The notes: generated by a model not told the origin, from the sequence alone. A stretch of 16,743 nt of DNA from Clostridia bacterium (GCA_008668455.1 RQCD01000075.1:1-16743), one strand, 5' to 3'; shown: positions 1 through 7,277, counted from the first letter of the stretch. Made by a program: numbers and translations.

Positions 1-999
1 CGGCGTGCTTTTTGCAAGTGTGCAGAGTGTTTTTCCAAAAACGGCGGAATAATCATCCGGCTGTGCCGGAAAGTCGTTTGCATGCTCTAAATCAAAGCCT
101 GAAATCCCATGGAATACATGCGGATTCTGCTCTGCAGGAGAATACCCCTTTCCTTTCTTGGTATGCCCATGCACCACAATGGGATGCTGAGAATTTTTTG
201 CTACTGTCAGGGCAGAAATCAGATTTTCCAGGTCATGTCAGTCAATAGGTCCTAAATAATCAAAGACTAATTCGTTAAAAAGGGTGGTCGGCAGAATCAG
301 CATGTTCCGCTTCTGCTTGACATTTCGTATCAGATCAGCAAGCGGTTTGACAACTGCCGGGATTCTGGTAAGTCCCCGTTCTACAATAGATTTCGATTTT
401 GTGTATCCCGGCTTTGAACGCAGATTCCGCAAATGCTTGGCAATTGCGCCTACATTTTTGGAGATGGACATTGCATTGTCATTTAACACCAGAACGCAGG
501 GCGTTTTTTTGTGACCGCCGTCGTTTAATGCTTCAAACAGCATGCCGCCGGTCAGCGCACCGTCTCCGAATACGGCTGCAACATGATGATGCTCACCCTT
601 TAAATCCCGGCTTCTTGCCATTCCTAAAGCCGCAGAAACCGACGTAGAGCTGTGTCCGGTGTTAAAGCAGTCATATTCGCTCTCGCTTGTTTTCGGAAAG
701 CCGCTCAAGCCTCCGAATTTCCGGAGCGTCGGAAACCGGGCGGCTCTCCCGGTCAGAATTTTATGCACATAAGACTGATGCCCGACATCCCAGATAAGCT
801 TGTCCTCCGGAAAGGAAAAAACGCAGTGCAGGGCGATGGTCAGCTCTACCACACCCAAATTGGACGCTAAATGTCCTCCGGTTTTGGAAACATTCTGTAC
901 CAAAAATGCACGGATCTCCTCCGCAAGCTGATATAATTCCGGCATACTCATCTTTGAGAGTTCGACCGGCATGTCATAAAGACGAGAAAAGTCTGTCAT
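1..999 (-). pseudogene. dxs: 1-deoxy-D-xylulose-5-phosphate synthase, 5' part, interrupted by an in-frame TGA
   Basis: Dxs is the TPP-dependent first enzyme of the MEP isoprenoid pathway; it joins pyruvate and glyceraldehyde 3-phosphate. Visible motifs are GGHLASNLG (residues 41-49), WDVGHQSYVHKILTGR (70-85), FNTGHSSTS (112-120), the TPP site GDGALTGG (145-152) and VLNDNAMSISKNVG (171-184). Codon 254 is TGA (238-240) directly after YLGPID, where the family has glycine in GPIDGHD. The same frame then continues with the expected HDLENLISAL and HTKKGKGYSPAE down to base 1, with no frameshift. One base change (GGA to TGA) therefore explains the break. The gene runs off the left edge; the family is about 620 residues. 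The start at 997-999 has AGAAGG 11 bases upstream and a consensus promoter behind it. Family assignment is very secure. Whether the stop is real, a strain mutation or a sequencing error cannot be told here. TGA is a normal stop elsewhere in the window (sigG ends in TGA). Confidence 0.9.
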
Positions 1000-1035
1000 A
1001 GTTCTTTTAACCTTCTGTTTCTATATTCTTTCTTT

Positions 1036-1065
1036 ATTATACACTCTTTCGGCTTTATTTGTCAA
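1036..1065 (-). promoter_or_regulatory. Sigma-A promoter of dxs
   Basis: On the minus strand TTGACA (1065-1060) and TATAAT (1041-1036) are separated by 18 bp, so both hexamers match the consensus. The site lies 37 bases upstream of the dxs start. The -35 region falls just inside the 3' end of the upstream regulator gene, so dxs can be transcribed on its own. Confidence 0.8.
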
Positions 1066-1867
1066 TCTTTTCGGAAAATTTACCTTTTTTTCCATATTGA
1101 TAGGGGGTTACCCCTACATGCTTTTTAAAGGTTCGGATGAAATTTGCATAGGAGGGAAAGCCGCTTTGCTCTGCCGAATCGGTGACGGACATTCCGCCGG
1201 ATAAGCATTCCATTGCCCGGGCAAGCCGCAGGTGCAGGAGGTATTCCTGGTAGCTCATACCGATAGAACGCCGGATCAGTGTGCAGAATTTTGTGCGGCT
1301 CATGCAGAATCGTCTGCAAAGCAGATCAATTCCCTGTGGCTCTGCTAAGTGTGTGCTGATATAGGCAAGCACTGCGCCAATCTCATTTTGTGGAACGCTC
1401 TCGGATGCGGGATTTGTTTTTGCTCCTGTCTCTGCTAAAAATATCAGAAGCCGTCCGAGTGCACAGACATTCCGGAAAAGAGAAAATGAATCCTTTTTTC
1501 TGCTCTCTGCTTCTGCAGCTTCTAAAAGCCGGCAAAAGGTATTTGTTTGCTCCGTAGTCAGCTTTAACACGCGCGGGTTTTTTAAACCCTCTATTGCCGG
1601 AGCAAGCGACGGCATTTCTGAAGAAAGCGTCTGTTTTCGGAAAAATAATACCCATCGCTCATATGGCATTCCTCTGGAATCTAACTGATGGAACGCATAG
1701 GGAGGAAACAAAAACACCTCTCCGGGCTTTGTTTCGTAAATCTGATTTTCGATAATAATTTGCGTACCGGCAGAAAGTGCAAAATTGATTTCATATAAAT
1801 CATGCAAATGCGTGTCAAAAACTGCCGCGCTATTTTGCTTTTTAATGATATAGCCATCCACTGTCAT
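1055..1867 (-). CDS. AraC/XylS-family transcriptional regulator
   Basis: A 270-residue DNA-binding regulator with the usual sugar-regulator layout. An N-terminal cupin-like sensor spans about residues 15-85 (DTHLHDLYEINFAL at 18-31, TKPGEVFLFPPYAFHQL at 46-62). A C-terminal double helix-turn-helix spans about 165-262. Helix-turn-helix 1 is around 180-200 (LLCRRFCMSRTKFCTLIRR). Helix-turn-helix 2 is around 226-248 (SVTDSAEQSGFPSYANFIRTFKKH), followed by the family signature GVTPYQY. There is no signal peptide or membrane segment. The ATG (1865-1867) has AGGAGGA just upstream. The gene is divergent from the GH88 hydrolase across about 110 bp, the classic position for a local activator. The ligand is inferred, not seen; a uronate-containing disaccharide would fit the neighbour. 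The family is certain, the regulon is not. Confidence 0.93.
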   Translation of the reverse strand: MTVDGYIIKKQNSAAVFDTHLHDLYEINFALSAGTQIIIENQIYETKPGEVFLFPPYAFHQLDSRGMPYERWVLFFRKQTLSSEMPSLAPAIEGLKNPRVLKLTTEQTNTFCRLLEAAEAESRKKDSFSLFRNVCALGRLLIFLAETGAKTNPASESVPQNEIGAVLAYISTHLAEPQGIDLLCRRFCMSRTKFCTLIRRSIGMSYQEYLLHLRLARAMECLSGGMSVTDSAEQSGFPSYANFIRTFKKHVGVTPYQYGKKGKFSEKIDK

Positions 1868-1881
1868 TCCTCCTCAGATTC

Positions 1882-1910
1882 AGTATATCAAAAAAATGAA
1901 CAAAACGCAA
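1882..1910 (-). promoter_or_regulatory. Promoter of the AraC-family regulator gene
   Basis: Minus-strand TTGCGT (1910-1905) and TATACT (1887-1882) are separated by 17 bp and lie 14 bases upstream of the start. This is a reasonable sigma-A promoter. It sits back-to-back with the GH88 promoter, so one bound regulator could affect both. Confidence 0.55.
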
Positions 1911-1926
1911 TATTTTTCATACAAAA

Positions 1927-1959
1927 TTGATATTATTTTCTTTTTTTCTGTGCTACAAT
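1927..1959 (+). promoter_or_regulatory. Extended -10 promoter of the GH88 gene
   Basis: TGCTACAAT (1951-1959) is an extended -10 element (TGnTACAAT). A TTGATA lies at 1927-1932, but its 21-bp spacing is too long for an unaided -35. A promoter dependent on the extended -10 and helped by the divergent AraC-type activator would fit. The same TGCTACAAT block occurs in the glnN promoter. Confidence 0.55.
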
Positions 1960-1980
1960 GAAGAAAAAGGAGTGAGAGAC

Positions 1981-3129
1981 ATGTTTTCAAATCAGGATTT
2001 ATTTCAAGATTATCAGAATCTGACCAAGGAGAAACTGAATGCGGCAATGCAGGAGGCGATTAACCGCACGCGTGCGCATATTCCGGATTTTCGCGGCGGA
2101 TTCCCCTCTACGGCGAGCAAAAACGGAATCTACCAGAAAACCGGGAATGTTTCCTGGACAGAGGGGTTTTATACAGGAGTTTTATGGATCTGCTATGAAA
2201 TGACCGGGGAGGAGCTTTTCCGGACGGTTGCGGAGGAGGAAATTGATAGCTTTTACGACCGGATCGTCAATAAGGAAAATGTAGATCATCATGATATGGG
2301 TTATTTGTATTCCCTCTCCTGTGTGGCAGGCTACAAGCTGACCGGTAATGAAAAGGCAAAAAAAGCTGCGCTTTTAGCGGCAGATCAGCTGATTGCACGG
2401 TTTCAGGAAAAGGGACAGTTTATTCAAGCCTGGGGAGAAATGGGCAAGGAGGACAATTACCGTCTGATTATTGATTGTCTTTTAAATCTTCCCCTGCTTT
2501 ACTGGGCGAGTGAGGTGAGCGGAAAAGAGATTTACAAAAAAATTGCACATGCACATCTGCATACCGCCGCAGGCGTGGTTTTCCGACCGGACGCGTCTAC
2601 ACATCATACCTATTATTTTGATCCGGAAACCGGAGCGCCTAAATACGGAAAAACGCATCAGGGTTACTCGGATGATTCTGCCTGGGCAAGAGGACAGTCC
2701 TGGGGCGTTTATGGCTTAATGCTGAATTATATTTATCAGAAAGAGGATTTTATTCCGCCGCTCTGGGAACGGGTCACCGATTATTTTCTGGAGCATCTTC
2801 CCTCCGACCGGATTGCATACTGGGATCTGTGCTTTACCGACGGCGCAGATCAGCCGCGTGACAGCTCGTCCGATTCGATCACCGTCTGCGGTATTTTAGA
2901 AGCGTACCGGCAAGGAATCTGCGGTGAAGAATATCTGCATGCGGCAATGTCGATGATGAATGCATTGATTGACACCTGCACCACGAAAGATCAGCCGGAA
3001 TCGAACGGCTTGGTGCTGCATTCCACTTATTCCATCTGGGACGGGACAGACGAATGCAACATCTGGGGCGACTATTTCTACATGGAGGCGCTCATTCGGT
3101 TTTTAAGAGACTGGAAATTATATTGGTAA
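1981..3129 (+). CDS. ugl: Glycoside hydrolase family 88 unsaturated glucuronyl hydrolase
   Basis: GH88 enzymes hydrate and release the 4,5-unsaturated uronic acid from disaccharides left by polysaccharide lyases acting on hyaluronan, chondroitin or heparin-type chains. The 382 residues align by eye along their length with the Bacillus sp. GL1 enzyme. Matching blocks are VSWTEGFYTGVLWICYE (57-73), ENVDHHDMGYLYSL (99-112), RLIIDCLLNLPLLYWASE (161-178), HHTYYFDPETG (208-218), THQGYSDDSAWARGQSWGVYG (225-245), RDSSSDSITVCGILE (293-307) and IWGDYFYMEALIR (361-373). The two catalytic aspartates map to D105 (HHD) and D165 (IID). No signal peptide is seen, so it is cytoplasmic and acts on imported disaccharides. 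The ATG at 1981 has AAAGGAG 8 bases upstream. A longer in-frame start at 1927 would translate the promoter and adds no family sequence, so it is rejected. Substrate preference cannot be read from the sequence. Confidence 0.93.
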   Translation: MFSNQDLFQDYQNLTKEKLNAAMQEAINRTRAHIPDFRGGFPSTASKNGIYQKTGNVSWTEGFYTGVLWICYEMTGEELFRTVAEEEIDSFYDRIVNKENVDHHDMGYLYSLSCVAGYKLTGNEKAKKAALLAADQLIARFQEKGQFIQAWGEMGKEDNYRLIIDCLLNLPLLYWASEVSGKEIYKKIAHAHLHTAAGVVFRPDASTHHTYYFDPETGAPKYGKTHQGYSDDSAWARGQSWGVYGLMLNYIYQKEDFIPPLWERVTDYFLEHLPSDRIAYWDLCFTDGADQPRDSSSDSITVCGILEAYRQGICGEEYLHAAMSMMNALIDTCTTKDQPESNGLVLHSTYSIWDGTDECNIWGDYFYMEALIRFLRDWKLYW

Positions 3130-3171
3130 AAACAAGGGATGTAAAATCACAGATCAGATTTTACATCCCTT
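3128..3171 (-). terminator. Convergent terminator between GH88 and nagB-ROK
   Basis: A perfect 15-bp inverted repeat (3134-3148 with 3157-3171, 8-base loop) lies between the two convergent genes. Read on the minus strand the stem is followed by TTGTTTTT, so it is a good intrinsic terminator for nagB-ROK. On the plus strand the tail is A-rich, so it would stop GH88 transcription less efficiently. The T-tract overlaps the GH88 stop codon. Confidence 0.8.
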
Positions 3172-3176
3172 AAAAA

Positions 3177-4796
3177 TTATCGTTTGCCTGCTAAGAGTGC
3201 CGCGCCCATTACTCCGGCATCACTCTGGAGCTTTGAGATCATCACCGGAATATCGGTTTTCAGCTTTTCCTTGAGCGGTTCTAACAGGGTATTTCCCTGT
3301 AGCGTGATACCGCCTGCCAGGACAACTGACTCCGGACGGAATACTGTGATCAGATTTCGGATGCCGATTGCAAGATAGCCGAGATATGTATTAAACACAT
3401 TCTTTGCCACATCACAGCCCTGTTCAATTGCTGAAAAGAAGATCTTTCCATCCACCATTTCGTGGTGCTCTGCAATTTCCTTTGCCAGAATGCTGTCCGG
3501 ATGCTTTTTTGCTGCCTCATGCGCCTGCTCAATCAGAGCAGATACGGAGGCATAGCGTTCCCAGCAGCCATGACTTCCGCAGGGGCAGGGAAGACCGTCC
3601 GGGATGATGCACATATGTCCGATTTCGCCGGCGTCTCCGCGCATGCCGGAATAGATTTTTCCGTCAATGATAATGCCACCGCCGATCCCTGTTCCCAGGG
3701 TAATCATAAGCATATTCTTTGATTTTGTGCCAACCGTAGCTTCTCCGTATGCGGCACAATTTGCGTCGTTGTCCACGCTGACCGGAATCCCGAGTTTTGT
3801 CGTTAAAATTGCACCAATTGCAAGATGGTCAAACGGCAGATTTGCAGCAGAAACTGTTTTATCCTCGTGAATCATGCCCGGTGTTCCGACACCTGCAGCC
3901 GCTACAGGATATTTTTTGATAAGCTTTTTACATGCGCGCGCTATATCGTCCATGATAACTTCGCCGCTTTTTCCGATTTTAGTAGGAATACTGTCCTTGT
4001 AAATCAAATTGTTTTCCTCGTCAATCACACCTAATTTGACTGCCGATCCGCCAATGTCAATTCCTAAGTACATGCTGGCATAGGCTTCCTTGTCGCAGAT
4101 CAGAACAACATCCGGATGCACCTTCAGCATGGTTGCCGGAATGTTTGTGTTGATTTCTGAATTTAAAAGCTCCGCCACAACACGGTGTTTTGCTCTGCCG
4201 CTTGCTAAAAGCACAATCTTTTTAGACTTTAGAATTGTGCCGACGCCCATGGTCAGCGCCTGCTTCGGAACGTCATCCTTGGAATCAAAAAATCTGGAAT
4301 TTGCCTCGATTGTATTTTCTGTCAGATCGGTCAGGTGTGTGACAGAATTCAGATTCATATCCGGTTCGTTAAAGCCGATATGCCCGTTCTGACCAATTCC
4401 CAAAATCTGCAGATCCACGCCGCCCTGCTTCTGGATCATGTCTTCATACCTGGCGCATTCCTCCTCAGGATTCTTTGTCTCGCCGTTCGGAATGTGTGTA
4501 TGCTCCGGCATAATATTAACCTTGGAGAACAGCTGCTCCTGCATAAAGTAGTGGTAGCTTTGGCTGTTGCTTGCAGAAAGCGGATAGTATTCGTCTAAGT
4601 TAAAGGTGGTAACCTCGCTGAAATCAATTTCACCGTTCTGGTTCATCTGCACCAGATCCCGGTACATTCCGACCGGAGTTGAACCGGTTGCCAACCCTAA
4701 CACACAATTCGGTTTCAAATTTATCTGACTTGCCACAAGCTTGGCTGCCTGTTTTGACATTTCTTCATAATCGTTACATACAATAATACGCATCAT
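3177..4796 (-). CDS. nagB: Fusion protein: glucosamine-6-phosphate deaminase (NagB) + ROK-family sugar kinase
   Basis: Two complete enzymes lie in one 539-residue frame. Residues 1 to about 240 are NagB, which converts GlcN6P to fructose 6-phosphate and ammonia. Its motifs are GLATGSTPVGMYRDLV (34-49), FNLDEYYPL (65-73, catalytic D68) and LGIGQNGHIGFNEP (132-145, H139, E144). Residues 242-539 are a ROK kinase: MYLGIDIGGSAVKLG (242-256), VDNDANCAAYGE (341-352, catalytic D344), LGTGIGGG (367-374), EIGH (391-394) and the zinc motif CPCGSHGC (404-411). The NagB tail (CDKEAYAS) runs directly into the kinase's own initiator-like Met242, as if a nagB stop had been lost. There is no linker and no frameshift. 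The kinase substrate is unknown; glucosamine, GlcNAc or ManNAc are options. A GlcN kinase would let this one protein turn GlcN into fructose 6-phosphate. No nagA is nearby. GGGAGG precedes the start; ATG at 4793 is an alternative. Confidence 0.93.
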   Translation of the reverse strand: MMRIIVCNDYEEMSKQAAKLVASQINLKPNCVLGLATGSTPVGMYRDLVQMNQNGEIDFSEVTTFNLDEYYPLSASNSQSYHYFMQEQLFSKVNIMPEHTHIPNGETKNPEEECARYEDMIQKQGGVDLQILGIGQNGHIGFNEPDMNLNSVTHLTDLTENTIEANSRFFDSKDDVPKQALTMGVGTILKSKKIVLLASGRAKHRVVAELLNSEINTNIPATMLKVHPDVVLICDKEAYASMYLGIDIGGSAVKLGVIDEENNLIYKDSIPTKIGKSGEVIMDDIARACKKLIKKYPVAAAGVGTPGMIHEDKTVSAANLPFDHLAIGAILTTKLGIPVSVDNDANCAAYGEATVGTKSKNMLMITLGTGIGGGIIIDGKIYSGMRGDAGEIGHMCIIPDGLPCPCGSHGCWERYASVSALIEQAHEAAKKHPDSILAKEIAEHHEMVDGKIFFSAIEQGCDVAKNVFNTYLGYLAIGIRNLITVFRPESVVLAGGITLQGNTLLEPLKEKLKTDIPVMISKLQSDAGVMGAALLAGKR

Positions 4797-4830
4797 AATT
4801 CCTCCCTGAGATGATTCTTTCTATACTTCT

Positions 4831-4859
4831 ATTATAAAATCATTCTCCGGAAATGTATT
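4831..4859 (-). promoter_or_regulatory. Probable nagB-ROK promoter
   Basis: A perfect TATAAT lies on the minus strand (4836-4831), 34 bases upstream of the start. The -35 at the right spacing (AATACA, 4859-4854) is poor, which suggests activator dependence or a weak promoter. Confidence 0.45.
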
Positions 4860-4896
4860 GATACAAAAGGCTTATTTTTTTTCATTATTGGTTTAA

Positions 4897-4924
4897 AGAC
4901 AGCATAATTGTTTTATTGCTGTCT
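4897..4924 (-). promoter_or_regulatory. Inverted repeat upstream of nagB-ROK, possible operator
   Basis: AGACAGCA (4897-4904) and TGCTGTCT (4917-4924) form a perfect 8-bp inverted repeat with a 12-base spacer. It lies about 60 bp upstream of the nagB -10 and is followed by the 10-bp palindrome TCAATATTGA (4924-4933). It has no T-tract, so it does not look like a terminator. A regulator-binding site is possible but unproven. Confidence 0.3.
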
Positions 4925-4951
4925 CAATATTGACAGAACAAAGGGAAAATG

Positions 4952-5086
4952 CTGGGGATATAAAAAAGATTGCAGAACGCTCCAAACGCGCCGCTCGGAA
5001 TACTGGAGTACTCCCAGCGGCGCGTTTGGAGCGTAGTTAAAGCATTTAAGCCATTGAACGGTCTGTGCCTTTTTTGACATCCCCAG
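4952..5086. repeat. Nested inverted-repeat element in the nagB-ROK/glnN intergenic region
   Basis: The 308-base gap 4797-5104 holds no gene but is highly structured. Outer arms CTGGGGAT (4952-4959) and ATCCCCAG (5079-5086) are perfectly complementary. So are AAAAAAG (4962-4968) and CTTTTTT (5069-5075) just inside them. Within lies a perfect 19-bp GC-rich stem (4977-4995 with 5016-5034) around a loop that contains the palindrome GGAGTACTCC (5005-5014). A small repeat TTAAA/TTTAA (5037-5049) is also present. The GC-rich arms contrast with the AT-rich surroundings. It could be a MITE-like palindromic unit, a structured RNA or an elaborate terminator. No target-site duplication is evident. Confidence 0.6.
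4962..5034 (-). terminator. Likely glnN transcription terminator (large GC-rich hairpin)
   Basis: Read on the minus strand downstream of glnN, the 19-bp perfect stem (5034-5016 with 4995-4977) is followed by TTCTGCAAT and then TTTTTT (4967-4962). The T-run starts about 9 bases after the stem, later than in a canonical intrinsic terminator, so efficiency is uncertain. It is the strongest stem between glnN and nagB-ROK. Confidence 0.45.
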
Positions 5087-5100
5087 GGATGTGTTTTTTT
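5077..5100 (+). terminator. Small plus-strand terminator-like hairpin
   Basis: ACATCC (5077-5082) pairs with GGATGT (5087-5092) around CCAG, followed by GTTTTTTT (5093-5100). This is the form of an intrinsic terminator on the plus strand, facing into the 3' end of glnN. No gene is known on that strand here. It either blocks antisense transcription or ends an unrecognised plus-strand RNA covering the nested repeat. Confidence 0.45.
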
Positions 5101-5104
5101 ATAT

Positions 5105-7186
5105 TTAATCTAATACACTATACAACAGATCGGTATAGGTTGGGAACGGCCAGTATTTTTTGCCGACTAAAAGCTCCAGCTCATCAGCCGGCTTGCGGAC
5201 AGCTGCCATTGCCGGAAGGATTTGATCCTTGCAGTAGGCTGCAATTTTCAATTCCTCTACATCCTTCGGAGCTGCGTCTACAACAGACTGCATGCTTTCG
5301 ATTGCTCCGATCAGTTCTTCTGTTTTTTCGTTGATTGTGCTAAAGAGCTTTCGTTCATTCGGAGATGCAACGCCAAGCTCTTTCTTATCCTTTAAGGATT
5401 TTGCCAGGTCAGTCTGGTAAGCTAAGCATGCCGGCAGGATTTCCTGCTTTGCCATTTCCAGTGCGGTCAATGCTTCGATATGGATTGCCTTTGCATAGTC
5501 CTCTAACAGAATCTCGCAGCGCGAACGGCTTTCAATCTCGGTAAATACTCCGTGCTTTTCAAACAGCCTGATGACCTTATCCGAAACAAATACCGGCAGT
5601 GCGTCCACCGTTGTCTTGAGGTTCGGCAGACCGCGGCGTTCTGCTTCTTTTACCCATTCATCCGAATAGTTGTTGCCGTTAAAGATGATGCGGTCGTGCT
5701 TTTTAATGGTATCGGTTACGATTTCCATAATTTCGGCATCCGGATCAGCTGCTTTTTCCAGACGGTCTGCAAACTGCGACAGCGATTCTGCTACAATGGT
5801 GTTAATCACAATGTTGATACCTGCAATCGACTGTGAGGAACCCGGCATACGGAATTCAAATTTGTTTCCGGTAAATGCAAACGGTGAAGTTCTGTTTCGG
5901 TCGGTGGTATCCTTGCGGATTGCCGGAATGGAAACTACGCCGGTTTCTAAGAAGGAGGATACCTCCTCCACAGAGGTTTTTCCGTCCCGGAGAGCCGATA
6001 ACACACGCTCTATCTGGTCGCCTAAAAACATAGAGACAATTGCAGGCGGCGCTTCGTTTGCACCTAAACGGTGGTCGTTTCCTGCGGTTGCAACCGATAC
6101 CCGGAGCAAATCGCCGTATTCGTCTACTGCTTTAATCACTGCGGATAAGAACAGCAGGAACTTTTTGTTTGCAATCGGATTTTTGCCCGGCTTTAAGAGG
6201 TTTTCACCGGTGTTTGTGCCGATAGACCAGTTGTTGTGCTTACCGGAGCCGTTTACACCGTCAAACGGTTTTTCGTGCAGCAGGCACACTAAGTGATGTC
6301 TTGCGGCAACCTTTTTCATAATCTCCATGGTCAGCTGGTTGTGGTCGGATGCCTGATTTGCAATCGTGAAGATCGGCGCTAATTCGTGCTGTGCCGGGGC
6401 AACCTCGTTATGCTTTGTTTTTGCTAACACACCCAGCTTCCAAAGCTCCTCATCCAATTCACGCATAAAGGAGGAAACCCGTTCCTTCAGCGTACCGAAA
6501 TAGTGATCGTCCAATTCCTGACCCTTTGCCGGCTTTGCGCCGAACAGCGTTCTTCCGGTCAGAATCAAATCCTTGCGCTTTTTGTATACGTCTGCGTCCA
6601 CTAAGAAGTATTCCTGCTCCGGACCAACGTAGGAAATAACTCTTTGCGCATCGCTCCCAAAGAATTTTAAAACTCTGAGCGCCTCCTTGCTGACTGCCTC
6701 CATAGATTTCAAAAGCGGTGTTTTCTTGTCAAGCACTTCGCCGGTGTAGGAATAGAAGGTGGTCGGAATGCAGAGGGAATGATCCTTGATAAACGCAAAA
6801 GAGGTCGGATCCCAAGCGGTATAGCCGCGCGCCTCAAAGGTTGCCCGCAGACCGCCGGAGGGGAAGCTGGATGCATCCGGCTCGCCCTTGATCAGCTCTT
6901 TGCCGGAAAACTCCATAATTACTTTTCCGTCCGGAGTCGGCGAGATGAAAGCGTCGTGCTTTTCTGCCGTACTGCCGGTCATTGGCTGAAACCAGTGTGT
7001 AAAGTGGGTTGCGCCCTTTTCAATTGCCCAGTCTTTCATCGCATTTGCCACAACCTCTGCAACGCTCGGATCTAATGCTGCGCCCTCGCGGATGGTGTGC
7101 TCCAGGGACTGAAAGGTCTTTTTTGGCAGACGCGCTTTCATGACCGAAAGATTGAATACGTTTGAAGCAAAAATTTCTGTTACCAT
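5105..7186 (-). CDS. glnN: Glutamine synthetase type III
   Basis: This enzyme makes glutamine from glutamate, ammonia and ATP in the cytoplasm and is the ammonia-assimilation entry point. The 693-residue length and motifs are those of GSIII (about 700 residues), not GSI (about 450). Visible blocks are FTHWFQPMTGSTAEKHDAF (62-80), FSGKELIKGEPDASSFPSGG (93-112), GPEQEYFLVD (188-197), HNEVAPAQHELAP (259-271), EKPFDGVNGSGKHNNWS (305-321), GNDHRLGANEAPPAIVS (369-385) and DRNRTSPFAFTGNKFEFR (429-446). The glutamate-rich active-site segments are intact. The ATG (7184-7186) has AGGAGGA 7 bases upstream. The gene is a single unit with its own promoter and a leader carrying a terminator/alternative hairpin pair. 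Regulation by premature termination is therefore likely. No PII gene, ammonium transporter or ANTAR regulator gene lies in the window. Confidence 0.97.
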   Translation of the reverse strand: MVTEIFASNVFNLSVMKARLPKKTFQSLEHTIREGAALDPSVAEVVANAMKDWAIEKGATHFTHWFQPMTGSTAEKHDAFISPTPDGKVIMEFSGKELIKGEPDASSFPSGGLRATFEARGYTAWDPTSFAFIKDHSLCIPTTFYSYTGEVLDKKTPLLKSMEAVSKEALRVLKFFGSDAQRVISYVGPEQEYFLVDADVYKKRKDLILTGRTLFGAKPAKGQELDDHYFGTLKERVSSFMRELDEELWKLGVLAKTKHNEVAPAQHELAPIFTIANQASDHNQLTMEIMKKVAARHHLVCLLHEKPFDGVNGSGKHNNWSIGTNTGENLLKPGKNPIANKKFLLFLSAVIKAVDEYGDLLRVSVATAGNDHRLGANEAPPAIVSMFLGDQIERVLSALRDGKTSVEEVSSFLETGVVSIPAIRKDTTDRNRTSPFAFTGNKFEFRMPGSSQSIAGINIVINTIVAESLSQFADRLEKAADPDAEIMEIVTDTIKKHDRIIFNGNNYSDEWVKEAERRGLPNLKTTVDALPVFVSDKVIRLFEKHGVFTEIESRSRCEILLEDYAKAIHIEALTALEMAKQEILPACLAYQTDLAKSLKDKKELGVASPNERKLFSTINEKTEELIGAIESMQSVVDAAPKDVEELKIAAYCKDQILPAMAAVRKPADELELLVGKKYWPFPTYTDLLYSVLD

Positions 7187-7209
7187 AAGATATTCCTCCT
7201 TTAAAATAC

Positions 7210-7254
7210 AAAAAGGCGCTTTACAGGAGAAACTCTCTCCCGTAAAACGCCTTT
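7210..7254 (-). terminator. Leader terminator (attenuator) of glnN
   Basis: Between the promoter and the ribosome binding site the minus strand folds into a 19-bp stem. Bases 7254-7236 pair with 7230-7212, with two G-U pairs and a GAGTT loop. TTTTT (7214-7210) follows at the base of the stem. This is an intrinsic terminator inside the 5' UTR, about 24 bases before the start codon. A terminator here implies conditional read-through. Confidence 0.75.
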
Positions 7255-7261
7255 GTTTTAC
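7242..7261 (-). promoter_or_regulatory. Alternative (antiterminator) hairpin with AnnGnn hexaloop in the glnN leader
   Basis: On the minus strand GTAAAAC (7261-7255) and GTTTTAC (7248-7242) form a 7-bp stem closing a six-base loop AAAGGC (7254-7249). The loop has A at position 1 and G at position 4, the signature of ANTAR-protein RNA targets. The hairpin uses the 5' arm of the terminator, so the two are mutually exclusive. ANTAR targets normally have a second hexaloop hairpin. The next stem (GGAGA/TCTCC) has a 5-base loop, so the match is partial. Confidence 0.5.
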
Positions 7262-7277
7262 TACTGAATTTATCTCT

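Noticed and set aside
238..240. Genome-wide TGA-to-glycine recoding
   Set aside because: sigG ends in TGA with no plausible extension, and no other gene here has an internal TGA. One codon is not evidence for an altered code.
12..248. 78-residue plus-strand open frame at the left edge
   Set aside because: It is the antisense of dxs, whose frame is family-like on both sides of the stop.
1927..1980. Longer N-terminus for the GH88 gene
   Set aside because: It would translate through the promoter, adds 18 residues without family match, and the good ribosome binding site is right before 1981.
4797..5104. Hidden small gene in the nagB-ROK/glnN gap
   Set aside because: No short frame with a ribosome binding site was found; the stretch is dominated by inverted repeats.
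5670..6296. 208-residue open frame opposite glnN
   Set aside because: A shadow of the glnN reading frame; no family features and no ribosome binding site.
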